Assembly: GCA_030446285.1 (NCBI GenBank)
Contig: JASUSC010000004.1
Coordinates: 1 to 56,960, forward strand
Length of the DNA: 56,960 bases
DNA from: Eubacteriales bacterium
GTDB lineage: Bacteria; Bacillota; JASUSC01
Direction of reading: 5' to 3'
The notes under the pieces are model-generated. The model did no database searches. It worked only from the letters and a program-made list of their open reading frames with translations, and had not been told where the DNA came from. A program made the translations under genes and the position numbers. Shown here piece by piece: positions 8,047 to 15,508 of this stretch; positions within the stretch are counted from its first letter, which is position 1; the number at the start of each line of letters is the position of its first letter.

Positions 8047-8588
8047 TCCCTCTTACCTCCTTCTCCCTGGGAAACAGGAATAATGGCAAGAGGGATTCTC
8101 AGATCGCCAGTGCGCCAGGCCATTTTCCCCCGGCCGATGACCTTGTAGTATACGACCATCTTCAGCCGGTCCAGCTGTTCCCTTAGTTCCGCCAGACTGC
8201 CCTGAAAGCGGATTACCACCGAACCTTCCACTACGTGGCGGGCTCTCTTTTTGATGATTACCGCCTCCCAGTACCAGTCCCTACGCAGACCCTGCAGGCG
8301 AAAACGGGGTAAAACTTCCAGCCGTGAATAAATTTCCCCCGGATACTCCACCTGCCCTAGAACTTCCAGAACCATGCCGTTCTGCCGGCCGTAGTTGATA
8401 AGGGGCATTCGCCAGGAAATTTCCACCCGGCTTTCCCCTTCCCCCTCCTCCACCTTATCGACCCGAAAGCCGGTAGCCCGGTTGGTATGAAGAATCAGCC
8501 GGGCATCCCCCTGCCGACGTAGGAAAACACCTAAAGCCGCTACCGCGGTTAGGACCACCCCGCTTATCCCGGCAAGAATTTCTTCCAT
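8043..8588 (-). CDS. Conserved hypothetical, membrane-anchored
   Basis: I do not recognise this 181-aa protein. The first 22 residues (EEILAGISGVVLTAVAALGVFL) form one hydrophobic helix, followed by a soluble, beta-rich part with many alternating hydrophobic and charged residues. That suggests a signal-anchored domain facing the outside or a membrane-tethered cytoplasmic one. It starts ATG at 8588 and is coupled by a 4-bp overlap to the CofE-like gene, so the two products probably work together. It is divergent from the arginine decarboxylase gene. Confidence 0.65.
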   Translation of the reverse strand: MEEILAGISGVVLTAVAALGVFLRRQGDARLILHTNRATGFRVDKVEEGEGESRVEISWRMPLINYGRQNGMVLEVLGQVEYPGEIYSRLEVLPRFRLQGLRRDWYWEAVIIKKRARHVVEGSVVIRFQGSLAELREQLDRLKMVVYYKVIGRGKMAWRTGDLRIPLAIIPVSQGEGGKRE

Positions 8589-8681
8589 TTATCTCCCCCT
8601 CCGGCTAAAATATTTGCACCCCTCCCCCGGCAAAAACATATTTTAATTCTGAAATTTTTCCTTGTGGGAGGTTGAAAAGGT

Positions 8682-9146
8682 ATGCTGCCCACTCCTGTCC
8701 GTTACAAGCTCGTTGCCGGGAGCGGCGAAGGTAACACCCACCTTACTGCCTTCGATACCGCCCTCCTCAACGCCGGTGCCGGCAACCTGAACCTGCTGCG
8801 GGTAAGCAGCATCTTGCCGCCCCGGGCTGTTGAAGATCCCAATCTCACCATCCCTCCAGGTTCCCTGACCCCCGTCGCCTATGGCACCCTTACCAGCGAC
8901 CAACCCGAACAGATCATCGCTGCCGCCATCGGGGTAGGGATTGCTGAAGACCCGGCAGGTTACGGAATTATCATGGAGTATGAGGGCTACTGCAGCCGGA
9001 AGGAAGCGGAAGATGTCGTTACCGCCATGGTGCAGGAAGGTTTTGCTAAGCGGGGGGTAAAACTGCAAAGGATCCTGGTTAAAGGTGTGGAACACCGGGT
9101 AGAAAAATGCGGGTCCGTTTTTGCCGCCGTCCTTCTCTGGTACTGA
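8682..9146 (+). CDS. pdaD: Pyruvoyl-dependent arginine decarboxylase
   Basis: This 154-aa proenzyme converts arginine to agmatine, the first step of one polyamine route. It self-cleaves to make a pyruvoyl cofactor. The cleavage site is visible as RVSSILPP, between Ser42 and Ser43, as in archaeal and chlamydial PvlArgDC. AFDTALLNAGAGNLNLLRVSS and GYGIIMEYEGYCSRKEAE are also family features. Length is normal. A GGGAGG site lies eight bases before the ATG. It stands alone on the + strand. Downstream polyamine genes such as agmatinase or speE are not in the window. Confidence 0.88.
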   Translation: MLPTPVRYKLVAGSGEGNTHLTAFDTALLNAGAGNLNLLRVSSILPPRAVEDPNLTIPPGSLTPVAYGTLTSDQPEQIIAAAIGVGIAEDPAGYGIIMEYEGYCSRKEAEDVVTAMVQEGFAKRGVKLQRILVKGVEHRVEKCGSVFAAVLLWY

Positions 9147-9208
9147 GCCCTCATTCTGTTAATATGCACCCCATTCTTTTTTATGACAGGATTCTTCTTT
9201 TTTCGCTT

Positions 9209-9754
9209 CTACGGGCTGGTCTCATAGTAGGCAGCCGTAAGCCGCAGCTCTTCTTTAAGCTGGTTTAAAAGAAAAGATACCCGCTGGCGTTCCTCCTGGT
9301 CAGCCTGAATATTACCGCTCTGAAAAAAGAGAAAATGGATTATCTGCAGGCAGGCGGAAAAAACAGGGGGGAGATTTTTTACATCGGTGTGCCACTGTTT
9401 CTGTTTGAAGTGAAGAAAAGCATTGCGGAGGCGGTTAAGCTGGCGAATCGCCCTGTCTTTTTCAGCATCGCCGCGAAAAACCCGGCTTTTCTCCCCTAAG
9501 AGCATTCTGTCGCTCTTTACTTTCCCGTAAAGATTAAGGAAAGTATCCAGTTCCGGCGGTGGTGGTTTTTCTCCTTTTTCCTTGGCCTTTTTTATCCTGG
9601 CTGCCACCCGGTCTTTGAGGACGTTGTAACCTTCTGCATCGCTTAAGGCACAGACCATAAAACCCTGGAGGGAGTTGTGCAGAGCCACCACCGCCCATTT
9701 CCAGTAATAGGGGTCCTCCCGCACCTGTTTGAGGCAAACTAAAGTCATGTCCAA
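9209..9754 (-). CDS. Hypothetical protein with HEPN-like R-N-x3-H motif
   Basis: The function of this 181-aa protein is unknown. It is predicted all-helical and contains RLRNAFLHFKQKQW, which includes the R-x4-H pattern (RNAFLH) typical of HEPN RNases and related helical proteins. The 5' end is uncertain. The first frame-opening start is TTG 9754, but there is no ribosome site there. The frame stays open for about 20 more codons upstream, past GGGGTGAGG, where only ATC/ATT/CTG triplets could start. A non-canonical start is therefore possible. There is no obvious antitoxin neighbour. Confidence 0.55.
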   Translation of the reverse strand: MDMTLVCLKQVREDPYYWKWAVVALHNSLQGFMVCALSDAEGYNVLKDRVAARIKKAKEKGEKPPPPELDTFLNLYGKVKSDRMLLGEKSRVFRGDAEKDRAIRQLNRLRNAFLHFKQKQWHTDVKNLPPVFSACLQIIHFLFFQSGNIQADQEERQRVSFLLNQLKEELRLTAAYYETSP

Positions 9755-9937
9755 AGCTTTTACCGCTTCTGTAAGCTGGTTGGTTACCAGGTAAATCCCT
9801 CTGCGGATAAAACCTCACCCCTTGTTTTACAACTGTTTTTCATTTCGCAATGGCAAAATTTTTTGCCGGCAGTGAATAATTTTCAGCAGGCGGGTTAAAT
9901 TATAAATGCTCCGCTTTGGTGAGTTCTATCTCTCCCC

Positions 9938-9965
9938 GTCCAGTGGCGACACTGGACTTTTTTTT
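9938..9965 (+). terminator. Strong hairpin with T8 tail, no obvious upstream gene
   Basis: GTCCAGTG (9938-9945) pairs with CACTGGAC (9950-9957) across a GCGA tetraloop, followed by eight T residues on the + strand. The closest + strand gene ends 790 bp upstream, so it may end a small RNA that begins near 9905-9915 (a TATAAAT lies at 9901-9907). The 556-bp gap 9755-10310 otherwise holds only a doubtful ORF and the tRNA promoter. Confidence 0.55.
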
Positions 9966-10006
9966 GCCCTTTTCCTGGAGCAAACAGTACCACTAACTCT
10001 CCGGGG

Positions 10007-10285
10007 TTATCCCGTTTTCTCGGGAAATGCCTGCATAGGCTTTAAGCGAGCGACTAAATCGAGCGGTTTGCCAAACTTGAGCTTCAGGCGCAGGTGAAGG
10101 CGGATCCGAGGCCAGGGATGGCCGCGGCCGGCTACTAAGACAGAATATCGAATTTGCCTGGGAGTCCACCGGAGCATGCGCTCAAGCGCTAGTTTTGGCC
10201 CGCGAGGTTTTCCGGAGCGAGCGTAAACCAAGCAGACCAGAATTTCAAAGCTCTTGTCATCCCCCCTTGACTCCACCATTAACAT
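10007..10285 (-). CDS. Doubtful small ORF, unrecognised
   Basis: A 92-codon minus-strand frame encodes a basic peptide rich in Arg, Lys and Pro (for example ERMLRWTPRQIRYSVLVAGRG). No ribosome site fits its first ATG, and its 5' end overlaps the promoter of the tRNA-Tyr unit on the other strand. I recognise no family. It may be a decayed fragment or spurious. Confidence 0.2.
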   Translation of the reverse strand: MLMVESRGDDKSFEILVCLVYARSGKPRGPKLALERMLRWTPRQIRYSVLVAGRGHPWPRIRLHLRLKLKFGKPLDLVARLKPMQAFPEKTG

Positions 10286-10295
10286 TGTTTATAAT
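10267..10295 (+). promoter_or_regulatory. Promoter of the tRNA-Tyr/tRNA-Gln unit
   Basis: TTGACT (10267-10272) and a perfect TATAAT (10290-10295) are separated by 17 bp. The tRNA begins 15 bases after the -10 box. Confidence 0.85.
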
Positions 10296-10310
10296 ATATC
10301 CTGCAGTCAG

Positions 10311-10395
10311 GGAGGGGTTCCCGAGTGGTCAAAGGGAGCAGACTGTAAATCTGCCGGCTCAGCCTTCGTAGGTTCGAATCCTACCCCCTCCACCA
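10311..10395 (+). tRNA. tRNA-Tyr (GTA)
   Basis: This is an 85-nt class II tRNA. The acceptor stem pairs GGAGGGG with CCCCTCC, the anticodon loop CTGTAAA gives GTA, a long variable arm is present and the T-arm has GTTCGAATC. CCA is encoded at 10393-10395. It is followed after six bases by tRNA-Gln and is probably co-transcribed. Confidence 0.96.
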
Positions 10396-10401
10396 TCTTG
10401 T

Positions 10402-10477
10402 TGGGGCGTAGCCAAGCTGGTAAGGCAACGGACTTTGGATCCGTCATGCGTTGGTTCGAATCCAACCGCCCCAGCCA
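10402..10477 (+). tRNA. tRNA-Gln (TTG)
   Basis: This is a 76-nt tRNA. The acceptor stem pairs TGGGGCG with CGCCCCA, the anticodon loop CTTTGGA gives TTG, and the T-arm has GTTCGAATC. The discriminator base is G and CCA is encoded. Confidence 0.96.
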
Positions 10478-10487
10478 ACAGACGATA

Positions 10488-10520
10488 AAGCCTTCCTCCA
10501 GTGGAGGAAGGCTTTTTCTT
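10488..10520. terminator. Bidirectional terminator between tRNA-Gln and the GH18 gene
   Basis: AAGCCTTCCTCC and GGAGGAAGGCTT form a perfect 12-bp stem with an AGT loop, followed by TTTCTTT on the + strand. It lies at the 3' end of both converging units. Confidence 0.9.
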
Positions 10521-11620
10521 TATCTCCTGCCGATGTTTTGCGCCACCACATCCCAGTGTTTGGGAGTTTCAAAGCCCAGCCGCCATACGGCAATTCCGTA
10601 AATACCGTACTTCTTGGCCAGGTCTATTTTCTGCTTCATGGTAACACTGTTTTCAAACCACACCTCCCGGTTCCGCCCCTGAACGGGGTTGTAGTAAATA
10701 TAGTAGGGTTCCTGATATTCCCGGCTCCACTTAATCTCAATGCCTTCCCGCCGGGCCTTAGCCAGAATTTCTTTGGTGGGAGAAGAAAAACCTCCCGGCT
10801 GTCCCTCTGGCCAGTCGTAACCGTAAGTAGCCACTCCTAACAAAGTCTGTTCCGGCTTAAGGCCCAGCTCCCGCGCTCGTTTCAAGTTGTTTTCCGCCCA
10901 AGCCAGGGGAGCTACCGGTCCCGGCGGGCTGCTGGCCTCGTGCTTGTCGTAAGTCATCAGGACGATGTGATCAGCCATTTTGGATAGAGAAGGAATGTCG
11001 TACAGGCCTGCCAGGGTGGGAGCCGTCTGGAAAGGCGGTACGATGGACATCTGGACCACCTTGTTCATCTTCTTCAACTCCCGGGAAATCATGCGCATAA
11101 ACTCGGTGATGAGGTTTTTGTCCCTCACCACCGTCTGGGCAGTGGTGGGAATTATCTCAAAATCGATGTTAACGCCGTCGAAGTTATACTTGCGTACCGC
11201 CGCCAGGATGTTGGTCACCGCTCTAAGCCGGGCATTTTCCATAACTAGAACGGTATCCTTACTTTTGTTCAAAGCCACTAAGGGAATCACTTTAATTCCC
11301 CGGGAACGGGCAAAACGGATCACTTCCATGCTGGTATTGTCCTGGATACTGCCGTCCTCATTGACGATAATCCACATGGGTGAAACTACGTCAATATAGT
11401 CGGCGTATTTTTTCAGGGACTCAAAGGAACTGTCCGGGCCGCTCAAATCCATGAAAAAGCCAATCACTTTCATCTTTCTTCCCAGCGGCAGCGGTTTGCG
11501 CGCGTTGCGAGGGGCGATCTGACAACCGCTCTGCGCAAGGAGGAACAAAATCAAGCTTATCGCCAGAAGTGCTTTCTGCCAGTAACTCTTTCTCATAGCT
11601 TTGCAGAAGTCGGTTTTCAT
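10520..11620 (-). CDS. Glycoside hydrolase family 18 lipoprotein (spore-germination type)
   Basis: The 366-aa secreted lipoprotein has a basic N-terminus, a hydrophobic core and the lipobox LAQSGC, so it is anchored outside the membrane. The rest is a GH18 TIM barrel of the YaaH/YdhD kind that acts on spore cortex or cell-wall glycans. The active-site strand reads YNFDGVNIDFEI: the catalytic Glu is present, and one Asp of the DxxDxDxE motif is Asn. LGVATYGYDWP and GIYGIAVWRLG are also typical. No LysM domain is present, unlike YaaH. Start ATG 11620 follows GGAGGGAGAG. It shares a terminator with the tRNA unit. Confidence 0.88.
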   Translation of the reverse strand: MKTDFCKAMRKSYWQKALLAISLILFLLAQSGCQIAPRNARKPLPLGRKMKVIGFFMDLSGPDSSFESLKKYADYIDVVSPMWIIVNEDGSIQDNTSMEVIRFARSRGIKVIPLVALNKSKDTVLVMENARLRAVTNILAAVRKYNFDGVNIDFEIIPTTAQTVVRDKNLITEFMRMISRELKKMNKVVQMSIVPPFQTAPTLAGLYDIPSLSKMADHIVLMTYDKHEASSPPGPVAPLAWAENNLKRARELGLKPEQTLLGVATYGYDWPEGQPGGFSSPTKEILAKARREGIEIKWSREYQEPYYIYYNPVQGRNREVWFENSVTMKQKIDLAKKYGIYGIAVWRLGFETPKHWDVVAQNIGRR

Positions 11621-11704
11621 CTCTCTCCCTCCACCTCTTTTTCTCGCTGTTTTAGTATGCAGCGGGAGCGAAACATTTATTAAGAATTACCTGCTTACCC
11701 CCTA

Positions 11705-11733
11705 TTGATTTTTTTCTACCCCTTTGCTATAAT
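11705..11733 (+). promoter_or_regulatory. Promoter of tRNA-Leu
   Basis: TTGATT (11705-11710), 17-bp spacer, TATAAT (11728-11733). The mature tRNA begins 35 bases downstream. Confidence 0.8.
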
Positions 11734-11767
11734 AGCCTTGCACTCAGGAAAAGATATATCTGCCCGT

Positions 11768-11854
11768 GCGGTAGTGGCGGAATTGGCAGACGCGCTAGAC
11801 TCAGGATCTAGTGGGCTTACGCCCGTGGAGGTTCAAGTCCTCTCTACCGCACCA
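11768..11854 (+). tRNA. tRNA-Leu (CAG)
   Basis: This is an 87-nt class II tRNA. The acceptor stem pairs GCGGTAG with CTACCGC, the anticodon loop CTCAGGA gives CAG, there is a long variable arm and the T-arm has GTTCAAGTC. CCA is encoded at 11852-11854. Confidence 0.95.
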
Positions 11855-11867
11855 TTTCCTTGCCACC

Positions 11868-11896
11868 AAAGCTGCTCGCAAAGGCAGCTTTTTTTG
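11868..11896 (+). terminator. tRNA-Leu terminator
   Basis: AAAGCTGC (11868-11875) pairs with GCAGCTTT (11884-11891) and runs into a T tract. It precedes the DUF523 ribosome site. Confidence 0.8.
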
Positions 11897-11922
11897 TTTA
11901 CTTAATTTTAGGAGGGATAAAT

Positions 11923-12393
11923 TTGATTCTCGTCAGCGCCTGTCTCTTAGGCATCAACTGCAAATACAATGGCGGCAACAATCGCGTCCCGGTTCTAGCT
12001 GAATTGTGCCGGCAAGGCAAAGTCATTCCCGTCTGTCCAGAAATGTTAGGAGGGCTTCCCATTCCCCGGCCGCCGGCGGAAATAAGGGGCGGCAGCGGAA
12101 GCGACGTCCTGGCCGGAAAAGCCAAAGTGGTAAACCGGGAAGGAGATGACGTCACCGCCGCCTTTCTGCGGGGGGCGGAGGAAACCCTGACCTTAGCCCG
12201 CCTCTTCGGCGCTAAAAAAGCCCTCCTCAAGGAGAGTAGCCCTTCCTGCGGGAGCAGTACTATTTACGACGGCACCTTTACCGGCACAAAAAAAGCAGGA
12301 GAGGGTGTGACCACCGCCCTCCTGCGCTCCCACGGGATTGAGGTTTTCTCGGAAAAGGAGCTCAAAAAACTGCTGCCAGAAGAAACCCAATAA
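11923..12393 (+). CDS. DUF523 family protein
   Basis: The 156-aa product matches DUF523, a small bacterial family of unknown function. Conserved cysteines are seen in LVSACLLGINCKYNGGNN, VCPEMLGGLPIPRPPAEI and KESSPSCGSSTIYDGTFTG. Their spacing suggests a metal or Fe-S site, though that is inference. TTG at 11923 is chosen because GGAGGGATAAA lies at the right distance and the family starts at this point. An upstream in-frame start at 11860 would run through the tRNA terminator. Confidence 0.88.
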   Translation: MILVSACLLGINCKYNGGNNRVPVLAELCRQGKVIPVCPEMLGGLPIPRPPAEIRGGSGSDVLAGKAKVVNREGDDVTAAFLRGAEETLTLARLFGAKKALLKESSPSCGSSTIYDGTFTGTKKAGEGVTTALLRSHGIEVFSEKELKKLLPEETQ

Positions 12394-12442
12394 GTTGCCT
12401 TCCTTTTCACGCTGCGCCCTTTCGGAGAAGGAAGATGATTTG

Positions 12443-12913
12443 TCAGCGCAAATAGGAACCCACGCCAGGGGACAGGAAGAGTATCCCATTTTTCTCTTCG
12501 CCCGCAATTTCCTTCTCGATCCTGCGGTCGTCGGTGCAATACCAGAGCCAGAGGATGACCTTCCCCTTTTCCCTCAACTCGATTTTTTTGTCGGGAATCG
12601 ATAGAGCCACTTCCCCTTTTTCTGACGCTGTAAGAAGAGCCTCTTTTAGAGCGTTGTAACCTTTTTCCCCTTCTTTGTAGGACTTAGACAAAAGGTATTC
12701 CAGTCTTTCGGAGCGGATGGTCCCGCTGTAAATTCTTATTTCGTCCGCCCGGGCTACGGCTTCTTTAATTTCCTTTTTTAAAGCTTCCCGCGCTGCGGCA
12801 AATTGCTTCTTCTCGTCGGAAGACCCGCCGGAACTGCAGCCCGAAAGTCCTGCCAGAGCCACCAGCGCAAAAACGAAGCAGACAAGAAAAACTTTAAAGG
12901 GACTCTTCGCCAC
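12443..12913 (-). CDS. Hypothetical lipoprotein
   Basis: The 156-aa product starts at GTG 12913 with a signal peptide and lipobox (ALAGLSGC), so it is a predicted surface lipoprotein. The mature part begins with a Gly/Ser linker, then a charged helix, and ends with a beta-rich domain (VILWLWYCTDDRRIEKEI). I do not recognise a family. It overlaps the end of the PepSY gene by 20 bp and is probably translationally coupled to it. Confidence 0.65.
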   Translation of the reverse strand: MAKSPFKVFLVCFVFALVALAGLSGCSSGGSSDEKKQFAAAREALKKEIKEAVARADEIRIYSGTIRSERLEYLLSKSYKEGEKGYNALKEALLTASEKGEVALSIPDKKIELREKGKVILWLWYCTDDRRIEKEIAGEEKNGILFLSPGVGSYLR

Positions 12914-13772
12914 CCAGCACTTCACCTGTGGCCGCATCTACCCAGATCTCCCCTTCCCCCTCTGGTTTCTCGATGGAAAACACCCACGCCAGCCGCACCT
13001 CAGGCGACGGCATCTTTTTAACCTCTTTCGTCCAGCGGTAATTGGGGTTAACGAGCATCAGCTCTTCCCGCTTCCCGTCAAGCTCAAACCCTATCGCTTC
13101 TGCAAATTTGCTGGCTATCTCTGCCGCCCGTTCCTTTTCGACCTTCACTGTGAGGGATGCGGGTTTGTTGGAGAAATAATTTTTGTGGTAACCAAGGAGT
13201 TCGCCGGTATAGGGGTCTGCTCCCAAAAGGATCCAATCGTCGCGGTACCTGTAACCCCCTTCCTCCCGAACCCATTTAAACCGGATAACGCCGAGGCCAT
13301 CCATAAACTGCACTTCGCTCGGTTTGCTGCCCGGCAGGGAAAGGCCCATCTTTAACGCCTGGCCTTTCGCTATGCTGTAAGCGCTTTCCGCTGGTAATTT
13401 TTCTTTAGCAGCCGCCGGTTTTCCTGCCGAGGTGGCAACTTTTTTATGTGCTAAAAAGAATTTTTTCTCGCCGCTTGAAGCATCGATCCACATTTCGTAA
13501 TCCTCACCGGCTTTCACCTGCCACAAAGTCCGACCCCCAGGGTTTTCTTCAATCAATTCTGCTGTCATAGCCGCTGGGGTAACACCTACCGCTTTTAAGG
13601 CATCTTGCGCTTTTTTCACCGCTTCCTCTTTGGCTATTTTAGTCGGCCCTGTCACGGGGACAAAAAATCCGAGGAAATCTTTTCCCGACGCCTGTAACAC
13701 GAAAATAGCTAACAAACCCAAAATGACGAGCCCAGTCAAAAAACTCAGCCGGACAATTCTTCTTCCCCGCAT
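12894..13772 (-). CDS. PepSY-domain membrane-anchored protein
   Basis: The 292-aa protein has one N-terminal transmembrane helix (LSFLTGLVILGLLAIFVLQ) and an outside-facing part with PepSY-like repeats, recognised by ITKEEAVKKA-like helices followed by WQVKAGEDYEMWIDASSGE and later by WVFSIEKPEGEGEIWVDAATGEV. Similar YpeB/YcdB-type proteins inhibit or escort peptidases during sporulation. ATG 13772 is chosen for its GGGGGGATT site; the frame extends upstream to 13826 into a decayed gene. It is coupled to the downstream lipoprotein. Function is inferred only. Confidence 0.72.
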   Translation of the reverse strand: MRGRRIVRLSFLTGLVILGLLAIFVLQASGKDFLGFFVPVTGPTKIAKEEAVKKAQDALKAVGVTPAAMTAELIEENPGGRTLWQVKAGEDYEMWIDASSGEKKFFLAHKKVATSAGKPAAAKEKLPAESAYSIAKGQALKMGLSLPGSKPSEVQFMDGLGVIRFKWVREEGGYRYRDDWILLGADPYTGELLGYHKNYFSNKPASLTVKVEKERAAEIASKFAEAIGFELDGKREELMLVNPNYRWTKEVKKMPSPEVRLAWVFSIEKPEGEGEIWVDAATGEVLGGEESL

Positions 13773-13795
13773 TGCCAATCCCCCCACTGTCAAGC

Positions 13796-14074
13796 TTAAT
13801 AGCTCCAGTCGACGTTCCCGTACCACTTAAAGTTAGTAATGTCGGTAACAATCCATGCGTACACAAGGGCTTCTCTAATAGGCCTTCTCGCACCAACCTT
13901 ATCCCAAAAAGCGCGGTTAAAACTGGCATAACGCCAGTTGTCATATGCATAACCAACCCAGCCGATAAAGGCGTGCAGGCTGCCGTCGCCGGTTCTGATT
14001 CCCCACGCTGCCGCCCAGTTGCCGTCTTCGGCCGTGTGACAGGCATTAAGGTAGTTAAACAGCGAACTAGCACG
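13796..14074 (-). pseudogene. C-terminal remnant of a caspase-like (DUF6345-like) protein
   Basis: The minus frame from 14074 to the TAA at 13796 encodes about 92 residues with no start codon. It reads LFNYLNACHTAEDGNWAAAW and then DGSLHAFIGWVGYAYDNW, with conserved Trp and Gly positions. A Cys-His followed by acidic residues and a G-W-x-G strand recalls the catalytic-Cys half of caspase-like or DUF6345 proteins, usually several hundred residues long. A stop lies just upstream, followed by a run of 15 A (T on this strand) at 14096-14110. No N-terminal half is found. The fragment ends 24 bp before the PepSY start. Confidence 0.55.
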
Positions 14075-14180
14075 CTAATTTGACCTCATTTTACCAAAAA
14101 AAAAAAAAAACGCGCAATCTCTTTTAACTACGTTAAGCAAAATTTTCCTTCTCCTCCCTTCCCCCAAGACTGAAAATGGC

Positions 14181-14206
14181 AAAAAACCCGCCCTCTCCGG
14201 GCGGGT
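14181..14206 (-). terminator. pth terminator
   Basis: ACCCGCCC (14186-14193) and GGGCGGGT (14199-14206) form an 8-bp stem. On the minus strand it is followed by six T. It lies just after the pth stop and closes the ispE-to-pth cluster. Confidence 0.85.
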
Positions 14207-14214
14207 CTTCTTTT

Positions 14215-14769
14215 TCAGCGGTTGTATTTGTTCATGGCAGCGGCCATTCCCTCTTTCAGCCAGCAGGTAAGGGCCTCCGCTCCCCGGCGGACAGCTTCCT
14301 CAATGATGGGTTTTTCTTCCTCACGGAAAGGGGAAAGGACATAATCCGCTCCTTGCCCCGGTCCCCTGCCGATGCCTATCCTGAGGCGCGGTATGGCATC
14401 GGTTCCTAAGTGGTCAATTACCGACTGCATTCCCTTGTGGCCGCCGGAGCTGCCCTTTTCCCGCAGGCGGATTTTCCCCGGGGGTAGGTCCATGTCATCG
14501 TAAACGACCAGAATTGCCGCCGGTTCGAGTTTGTAAAAACGGGCTGCTTCCGCCACGCTGAGGCCGCTTAAGTTCATGTAAGTCTGAGGCTTTAAGAGGA
14601 GGACCTTTTCCCCATCTACCAGCCCTTCCGCCACCAGGGCGCAGAACTTCTCCCCACAAAAAGCAAGGCCCAGGAAACGGGCCAGCTCATCCACTACCAT
14701 AAAACCTATGTTGTGACGGGTATTCTCGTATTCCCGGCCGGGATTCCCTAACCCGGCTATTATTTTCAT
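14215..14769 (-). CDS. pth: Peptidyl-tRNA hydrolase
   Basis: This 184-aa enzyme frees tRNA from peptidyl-tRNAs that drop off the ribosome. It has the N-terminal MKIIAGLGNPGREYENTRHNIG with the catalytic His20, KPQTYMNLSG, the catalytic Asp in VVYDDMDLPPGKIRLREKG and SSGGHKGMQSVIDHLGT. Length is normal. It sits 15 bp behind rplY (ctc), the same order as ctc-spoVC in Bacillus. Confidence 0.96.
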   Translation of the reverse strand: MKIIAGLGNPGREYENTRHNIGFMVVDELARFLGLAFCGEKFCALVAEGLVDGEKVLLLKPQTYMNLSGLSVAEAARFYKLEPAAILVVYDDMDLPPGKIRLREKGSSGGHKGMQSVIDHLGTDAIPRLRIGIGRGPGQGADYVLSPFREEEKPIIEEAVRRGAEALTCWLKEGMAAAMNKYNR

Positions 14770-14784
14770 CCTTCATCTCCCCAA

Positions 14785-15393
14785 TCAAGCTTCGGGAGTC
14801 TCCGCAGCTCCCGCTTCTTCGCCTTCCTCAGCCGTTAACGCCGGCGCCACAACCGACACCACCACCGACTCGGGATCGGAGATAACTTCCACGCCCTCGG
14901 GAACTTTCAAGTCGGATACGTGGATACTGTCGCCGATCTCCAGATCGGACACGTCCACTTCGATAACCTCGGGAATCCGGGTGGGCAGGCAGCGAATTTC
15001 CAGCTCCCGCAGACCAAATTGCAGGATGCCGCCTCTGCTCTCCACTTTTTCTTCGCCTTCCACGTGGATGGGAACCACCGTCTCGATTTCTTCCTCTAAA
15101 GAGAAGCGGTAAAAGTCGGCGTGGAGGATACGGTCCTTAATGGGATCGCGTTGAATCTCCTTCACCATGACCTTGTATTCCTGGCCGAGTTCTTCTATCT
15201 GCAGGTTGATTACTTTCGTATAAATAGTCTCGTCAACAATCCTTTCCAAATCCCGGGCCGGAACTTTCAAAGCCAGGGCACCTTCAATGTCGTGACCATA
15301 AACCACTGCCGGCACAAAACCCGCGTTGCGAATCCGGTTGGGACTGCCGTCTTCCTTTTTCCGGGGAAGAACTTTAAGGACCACTTCCTGCAT
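14785..15393 (-). CDS. rplY: 50S ribosomal protein L25 (Ctc form)
   Basis: The 202-aa protein binds 5S rRNA. The N-terminal L25 domain (LPRKKEDGSPNRIRNAGFVPAVVYG) is followed by the beta domain of the long TL5/Ctc form (LREL EIRCLPTRIPEVIEVDVSDLEIGDSIHVSDL) and an acidic, Ala/Glu-rich tail. Start ATG 15393 is preceded by AAAGGAG. In Bacillus the same gene responds to general stress and follows prs. Here a + strand PRC-barrel gene has been inserted between prs and rplY. Confidence 0.94.
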   Translation of the reverse strand: MQEVVLKVLPRKKEDGSPNRIRNAGFVPAVVYGHDIEGALALKVPARDLERIVDETIYTKVINLQIEELGQEYKVMVKEIQRDPIKDRILHADFYRFSLEEEIETVVPIHVEGEEKVESRGGILQFGLRELEIRCLPTRIPEVIEVDVSDLEIGDSIHVSDLKVPEGVEVISDPESVVVSVVAPALTAEEGEEAGAAETPEA

Positions 15394-15508
15394 ATCACCA
15401 TCTCCTTTCTGGCATTTTTTTACTGTCCATAGTATAGCCGCGGGGCCGGTCTACCAAACCCCGCGTCCGCATATACATGGTTAAAAAGTGCCGGAGGGAG
15501 ATAAGGTT

